This document shows positions 61,327 through 64,000 of a stretch of DNA of 64,000 nucleotides, one piece after another; position 1 is the stretch's first letter, and the number at the start of each line of letters is the position of its first letter. Both the position numbers and the translations under genes were made by a program. The notes beneath the pieces are model-generated. The model was given only the letters and a program-made list of their open reading frames with translations, was not told the DNA's origin and did not search any database. The stretch is from Roseiarcus sp963696665. GTDB taxonomy: Bacteria > Pseudomonadota > Alphaproteobacteria > Rhizobiales > Beijerinckiaceae. The DNA is taken from NCBI GenBank assembly GCA_963696665.1, contig CAVOLE010000040.1:1-64000 (forward strand), given 5' to 3'.

Positions 61327-61659
61327 ATGCCCAAATATCTGTTCGAAGCCCGCTATACGTCGGAAGGCGCAATTGGCCTCGCGAAGGAAGGCGGCACGGG
61401 CCGCAGAGACGCCGTCAAGAAGCATCTCGATGAACTCGGCGGCAAGCTGGAATCGATGTATTTCGCGTTCGGCGACGTCGATTGCTTCGCCATCGTCGAC
61501 CTGCCCGACAATGTGAGCGCGGCGTCTTTGTCGCTCGCGGTCAACGAGAGCGGTCTGATCGCGACCAAGGCGATCGTGCTATTGACCCCTGAGGAGATGG
61601 ACAAGGCGAGCAAGAAGAAGGTCCATTTCCGCGCTCCCGGGAAAAAAGCCCCGGCCTGA
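61327..61659 (+). CDS. GYD-domain protein
   Basis: The 110-residue protein opens MPKYLFEARYTSEGAIGLAK and has the family's LESMYFAFGDVDCFAIVDLP segment with the conserved Gly-Asp pair. GYD proteins form small ferredoxin-like folds of unknown function. GAAGGGAGG precedes the start. It follows tam after 62 bases. Confidence 0.88.
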   Translation: MPKYLFEARYTSEGAIGLAKEGGTGRRDAVKKHLDELGGKLESMYFAFGDVDCFAIVDLPDNVSAASLSLAVNESGLIATKAIVLLTPEEMDKASKKKVHFRAPGKKAPA

Positions 61660-61670
61660 CGACCTTCCAA

Positions 61671-61701
61671 GGCGCCCGCGCGTCGTGCTATTGCGGGCGC
61701 C
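61671..61701 (+). terminator. Hairpin between the GYD gene and tRNA-Arg
   Basis: GGCGCCCGC (61671-61679) and GCGGGCGCC (61693-61701) form a perfect 9-bp stem with a 13-base loop, 12 bases past the GYD stop and 4 bases before the tRNA. It lacks a U-run. Confidence 0.55.
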
Positions 61702-61705
61702 ATTA

Positions 61706-61782
61706 GCGCCCGTAGCTCAACTGGATAGAGTATCGGTCTTCGAAACCGAGGGTTGGGAGTTCAAGCCTCTCCGGGCGCGCCA
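61706..61782 (+). tRNA. tRNA-Arg (anticodon TCG)
   Basis: A full cloverleaf is readable: acceptor GCGCCCG/CGGGCGC, D-arm GCTC...GAGT, anticodon arm TCGGT-CTTCGAA-ACCGA with TCG at positions 34-36, T-arm GGGAG-TTCAAGC-CTCTC, discriminator G and an encoded CCA. It reads CGA codons. The 77-nt gene stands alone; no integrase or att repeat is visible at its 3' end. Confidence 0.95.
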
Positions 61783-61940
61783 AAGGCTTATAACACTTTC
61801 GTAGAAGATCCATTTTACGCTGACAGTCCGTATCGACGACGATCGTCGCGAGGTTCATCGAGTTCGAGCCGCTGTGGTCAGAACCGGACCGGGCGCGCAG
61901 TCCAATTTGACCTGCGCCCAGCCCCAGGGCGGCTGAACCG

Positions 61941-62426
61941 TCAGCTCCGCTTCAAGGCCACGCCCGATCCGGCCGCAGGCGGATGCGGCAGGCCGGCTTG
62001 CGCCTTGGCGAGGGCTTCGAGCGCCGCCTTGGTCTCGAAGCTCCATTCGACGACCTGCGAGCTCCCATCGCCCTGCGCGACAGAGATCAGGAGTTGCTCC
62101 GAGGCGGCGAGGCGCTCGCCGCCCGGCGTCGTCAAGTCGAGCCAAACGCGCATACGCTTGTCGTCGTGCTCGAGCAGATGACAGGTGACGGTCAGCGCGT
62201 CGCCCTCCTTCGCTTCCTTGAAGTAATGCAGCATCATCTGCAGAGTGAACAAGGTTTGTCCGGTTCGCTTGCGTGCCGCGGCGTCGAGGCCGACCCGATC
62301 CATCAGCGCGTCGACCGAGCGGCTGAACACGATCGCATAGGCCGCATCGTTCATGTGGCCGTTGTAGTCGACCCAGTCGGGGACAACGGTCGTTTCGAGC
62401 ACCGGAAGCGTGGAGCCGTGCCGCAT
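61941..62426 (-). CDS. Hotdog-fold acyl-CoA thioesterase
   Basis: The 161-residue protein has the 4HBT-type core: VVPDWVDYNGHMNDAAYAIV with the D-x-NGHMNxxxY active-site pattern, and FTLQMMLHYFKEAKEGDALT. This version is related to thioesterases linked to carnitine/betaine dehydrogenases, suggesting betainyl- or carnitine-type CoA substrates, which is inference. ATG 62426 has GGGAGAAC upstream. No partner genes are adjacent. Confidence 0.87.
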   Translation of the reverse strand: MRHGSTLPVLETTVVPDWVDYNGHMNDAAYAIVFSRSVDALMDRVGLDAAARKRTGQTLFTLQMMLHYFKEAKEGDALTVTCHLLEHDDKRMRVWLDLTTPGGERLAASEQLLISVAQGDGSSQVVEWSFETKAALEALAKAQAGLPHPPAAGSGVALKRS

Positions 62427-62571
62427 GGCGTTCTCCCGAAAAAAACCTTCCCTAACGGGCTGGGCGTTTCCGCCTCTGGTCAATATTTTTGCATCAACGC
62501 GGTGGGTTCGACAAGGAAGCCGTCATGCCGGTCATGAGTTCCGGGCTGGACAGCTCGCCCCGCCCTTTTGC

Positions 62572-62862
62572 TTACAAGCCCCCCGGCGCGCAAAAGGAAT
62601 CATAGAGAGCGCCGATGATCGAGCGGACTCGATCATTTGCGATCGCGTAATAAATCGTTCTGCCGTTCCTGCGGGTGGACACAAGGCCTTCGAGCCGGAG
62701 GCGCGCCAATTGCTGCGAAACTGACGCCTGCCGCCTGGACAGCAGCGCCTCCAGTTCGCCAACCGACTTCTCGCCATGCAGGAGATCGCACAGGATCATC
62801 AGCCGCCCTTCGTGGGCCAGCGCCTTGAGAAGCTCGCTCGCCTCACGCGCATGACCGGACAT
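62572..62862 (-). CDS. ArsR-family repressor, BigR/SqrR-like persulfide sensor
   Basis: The 96-residue winged-helix protein has the ArsR core (LLKALAHEGRLMILCDLLHG, SRRQASVSQQLARLRLEGLV). Only two Cys are present, Cys25 in ILCDLL and Cys91 in DSFCAP, 66 residues apart. BigR and SqrR have their reactive pair at this same spacing (41/107 and 42/108, from memory) and form a di- or tetrasulfide bridge with persulfides. A sulfide-oxidation target is expected, but none is in this window. It follows the M19 dipeptidase after 64 bases. Confidence 0.85.
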   Translation of the reverse strand: MSGHAREASELLKALAHEGRLMILCDLLHGEKSVGELEALLSRRQASVSQQLARLRLEGLVSTRRNGRTIYYAIANDRVRSIIGALYDSFCAPGGL

Positions 62863-62926
62863 GCGTTCGGCATTCACATTGGAGCGCGGCCAGTCTATTC
62901 CCGTGGGCGCCATCGGCTCCGCCGTT

Positions 62927-64000
62927 TTAGGCCTCGCGGCAGTCTTCGAACCTGCCAATCGCCGGCGGCCGGGTCTTGCGCAAGGATGCGCCGATCGTTT
63001 CGACCTGCCGCAGCACGCGCAGCATGTTTTTCGACGACATCTTCTCGAGGTCGCGCTCGGAGAAGCCGCGGCGCACCAGCTCCGCGAACAGGTATGGAAA
63101 TCGGCTGACGTCTTCGAGCCCGATTGGCGAAGCCCCGCCGAAATAGTCGGAGCCCACGCCGACATGGTCGAGGCCGGCAGTCTCGACCAGGCGGACGATG
63201 TGGTCGGCGACCTGCTCGAGGCTCGCCTTCGGCGCCGAGCCATGCTTGGTCTCGAGTTCGGCCAACTGAGCCTTGGGATCGGCGGCGACCGGCGCCTTGC
63301 CGTAGCCGTCGCGCGAGCGGCGCAGCCAATCGCGTAAGGGCTGCGAGATGAAGCCCGGCACAAAGGTCGCCATGACGATGCCGCCGTTCGCCTTGAGCCG
63401 CTTAAGAACGTCGTCGGGCGCATTGCGCGGATGATCGCACAGCGAATAGGCGTTGGAATGCGACAGCGCGACCGGCGCTTCGGTCACGTCGAGCACGCGT
63501 CGCATCGCGTCGTGAGACGTATGGGCCAGATCAATCACCACGCCGAGGCGGTTGAGTTCGCCGATCACCGCGCGACCAAAGGCGTTGAGGCCGTTATTGC
63601 GCGGCGCGTCGGTGGCGGAATCGACCCAATCCAGGCTTTCGTTGTGGCAAAGCGTCATGAGGCGCATGCCGGCCGCATGCCAAATGCGCAACGGGCTTAA
63701 CGAATTCTCGAGCCCCACGCCGCCCTCGACCGCGATGAAGGAGGCGATTCGACCCATCGCCTTCGCGCGGGCGTAATCGGCCGCCCGCCGCGCGGGCAAG
63801 AACACGTCGGGATGAGCCTCCTCGATGCGGCGGATGAGGTCGATCTGCTCCAGCGTCGTACGCGCCGGGTGCGGCGCGTTGGTGGGCTGGAAAGCGGCCC
63901 AAAACTGCGCCCCCACCATGCCTTCGCGGAGGCGCGGAATGTCCGTATCCGCGCGCTCGTGAACCCGCGTCAAATCGTAGGCGACGACGTCGCCCCGCGC
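62927..64000 (-). CDS. Membrane dipeptidase (peptidase M19), cut by window edge
   Basis: The visible 357 codons run open to the right edge, so the N-terminus with the first His-x-Asp zinc pair is outside. Present are the family's IEGGVGLENSLS-like segment (FIAVEGGVGLENSLSPLRIW), VIDLAHTSHDAMRRVLDVT and PVALSHSNAYSLCDHPRNAP with zinc-binding His, and VGVGSDYFGG. The Cys in YSLCDHPRN is usual. It should hydrolyse dipeptides, possibly D-amino acid-containing ones. Confidence 0.92.
   Translation of the reverse strand, partial: ARGDVVAYDLTRVHERADTDIPRLREGMVGAQFWAAFQPTNAPHPARTTLEQIDLIRRIEEAHPDVFLPARRAADYARAKAMGRIASFIAVEGGVGLENSLSPLRIWHAAGMRLMTLCHNESLDWVDSATDAPRNNGLNAFGRAVIGELNRLGVVIDLAHTSHDAMRRVLDVTEAPVALSHSNAYSLCDHPRNAPDDVLKRLKANGGIVMATFVPGFISQPLRDWLRRSRDGYGKAPVAADPKAQLAELETKHGSAPKASLEQVADHIVRLVETAGLDHVGVGSDYFGGASPIGLEDVSRFPYLFAELVRRGFSERDLEKMSSKNMLRVLRQVETIGASLRKTRPPAIGRFEDCREA

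Noticed and set aside
61783..61940. Genomic-island attachment site at the tRNA-Arg 3' end
   Set aside because: No integrase and no direct repeat of the tRNA end could be found in the window.

Overview
The window is high-GC DNA from an alphaproteobacterium, most likely order Hyphomicrobiales (Rhizobiales), near the Beijerinckiaceae/Methylocystaceae/Bradyrhizobium groups. The clues are a fabF-acpP-fabG-fabD-mltG cluster, glnB-glnA, an MbfA-type membrane ferritin, an EnvC-CtpA-RlmH-RsfS cluster, a PEPxxWA-CTERM protein and Rhizobiales-type extragenic repeats. No species is assigned.

Layout. 1-5.6 kb is a decayed mobile island. A broken metallophosphoesterase is followed by two inverted, frameshifted IS6-family copies. 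Between them lie an ISAs1-family element inserted in an unknown gene and a DUF2285 scrap; a truncated pcm-like methyltransferase follows. 5.7-8.7 kb has a cyanuric acid amidohydrolase/barbiturase-family enzyme and a quorum-sensing locus (luxI, a small ORF, luxR). 8.7-9.64 kb is a gene-free stretch rich in palindromes. 9.6-13.4 kb holds metF with an ArsR-methyltransferase fusion, three small ORFs and rlmB. 13.4-19.2 kb is mltG plus the fatty-acid synthesis cluster. 19.3-22.1 kb is part of a hydroxyproline catabolic locus with a divergent AraC regulator. 22.2-24.5 kb has a PEP-CTERM protein and an IS1182-family element whose ends carry hairpins. 24.5-31.5 kb holds csbD, a YkgJ-like protein, glnB, glnA, sdhAF4, rsmB, two tiny secreted paralogues and purH.

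31.5-37.1 kb is a cell-envelope/ribosome cluster read leftward: rsfS, rlmH, envC, two tandem ctpA proteases and a small secreted protein. 37.2-43.5 kb carries a quinone oxidoreductase, a GST, a large M23 peptidase, gluQRS, an AlkA-like glycosylase and an esterase. 43.5-47.3 kb is a second decayed accessory zone: an AT-rich palindrome, a CRP-like site, a roughly 130-bp inverted-repeat element, a frameshifted IS110-family element, a phosphoketolase scrap and a third, truncated IS6 copy. 47.4-64 kb holds mbfA, a sulfatase, two small membrane proteins, an orphan HigA, a 1107-residue transglutaminase, a PEP mutase-like protein, GNAT, vapBC with a clear operator, an IlvD/Edd dehydratase, NnrU, Tam, a GYD protein, tRNA-Arg(TCG), a thioesterase, a BigR/SqrR-like repressor and a partial M19 dipeptidase.

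The frameshifts and nonsense codons cluster in IS elements and the genes next to them, while the long housekeeping genes are all open. I therefore read them as real decay, though assembly error cannot be excluded. No CRISPR array, rRNA or complete phage-defence system was found. The most unusual signals are the luxI-small ORF-luxR locus with repeated operator-like motifs, the unexplained palindromic stretches (9.06-9.24 kb and 44.54-44.67 kb), the tandem secreted small-protein family and the structured ends of the IS1182 and IS110 elements.
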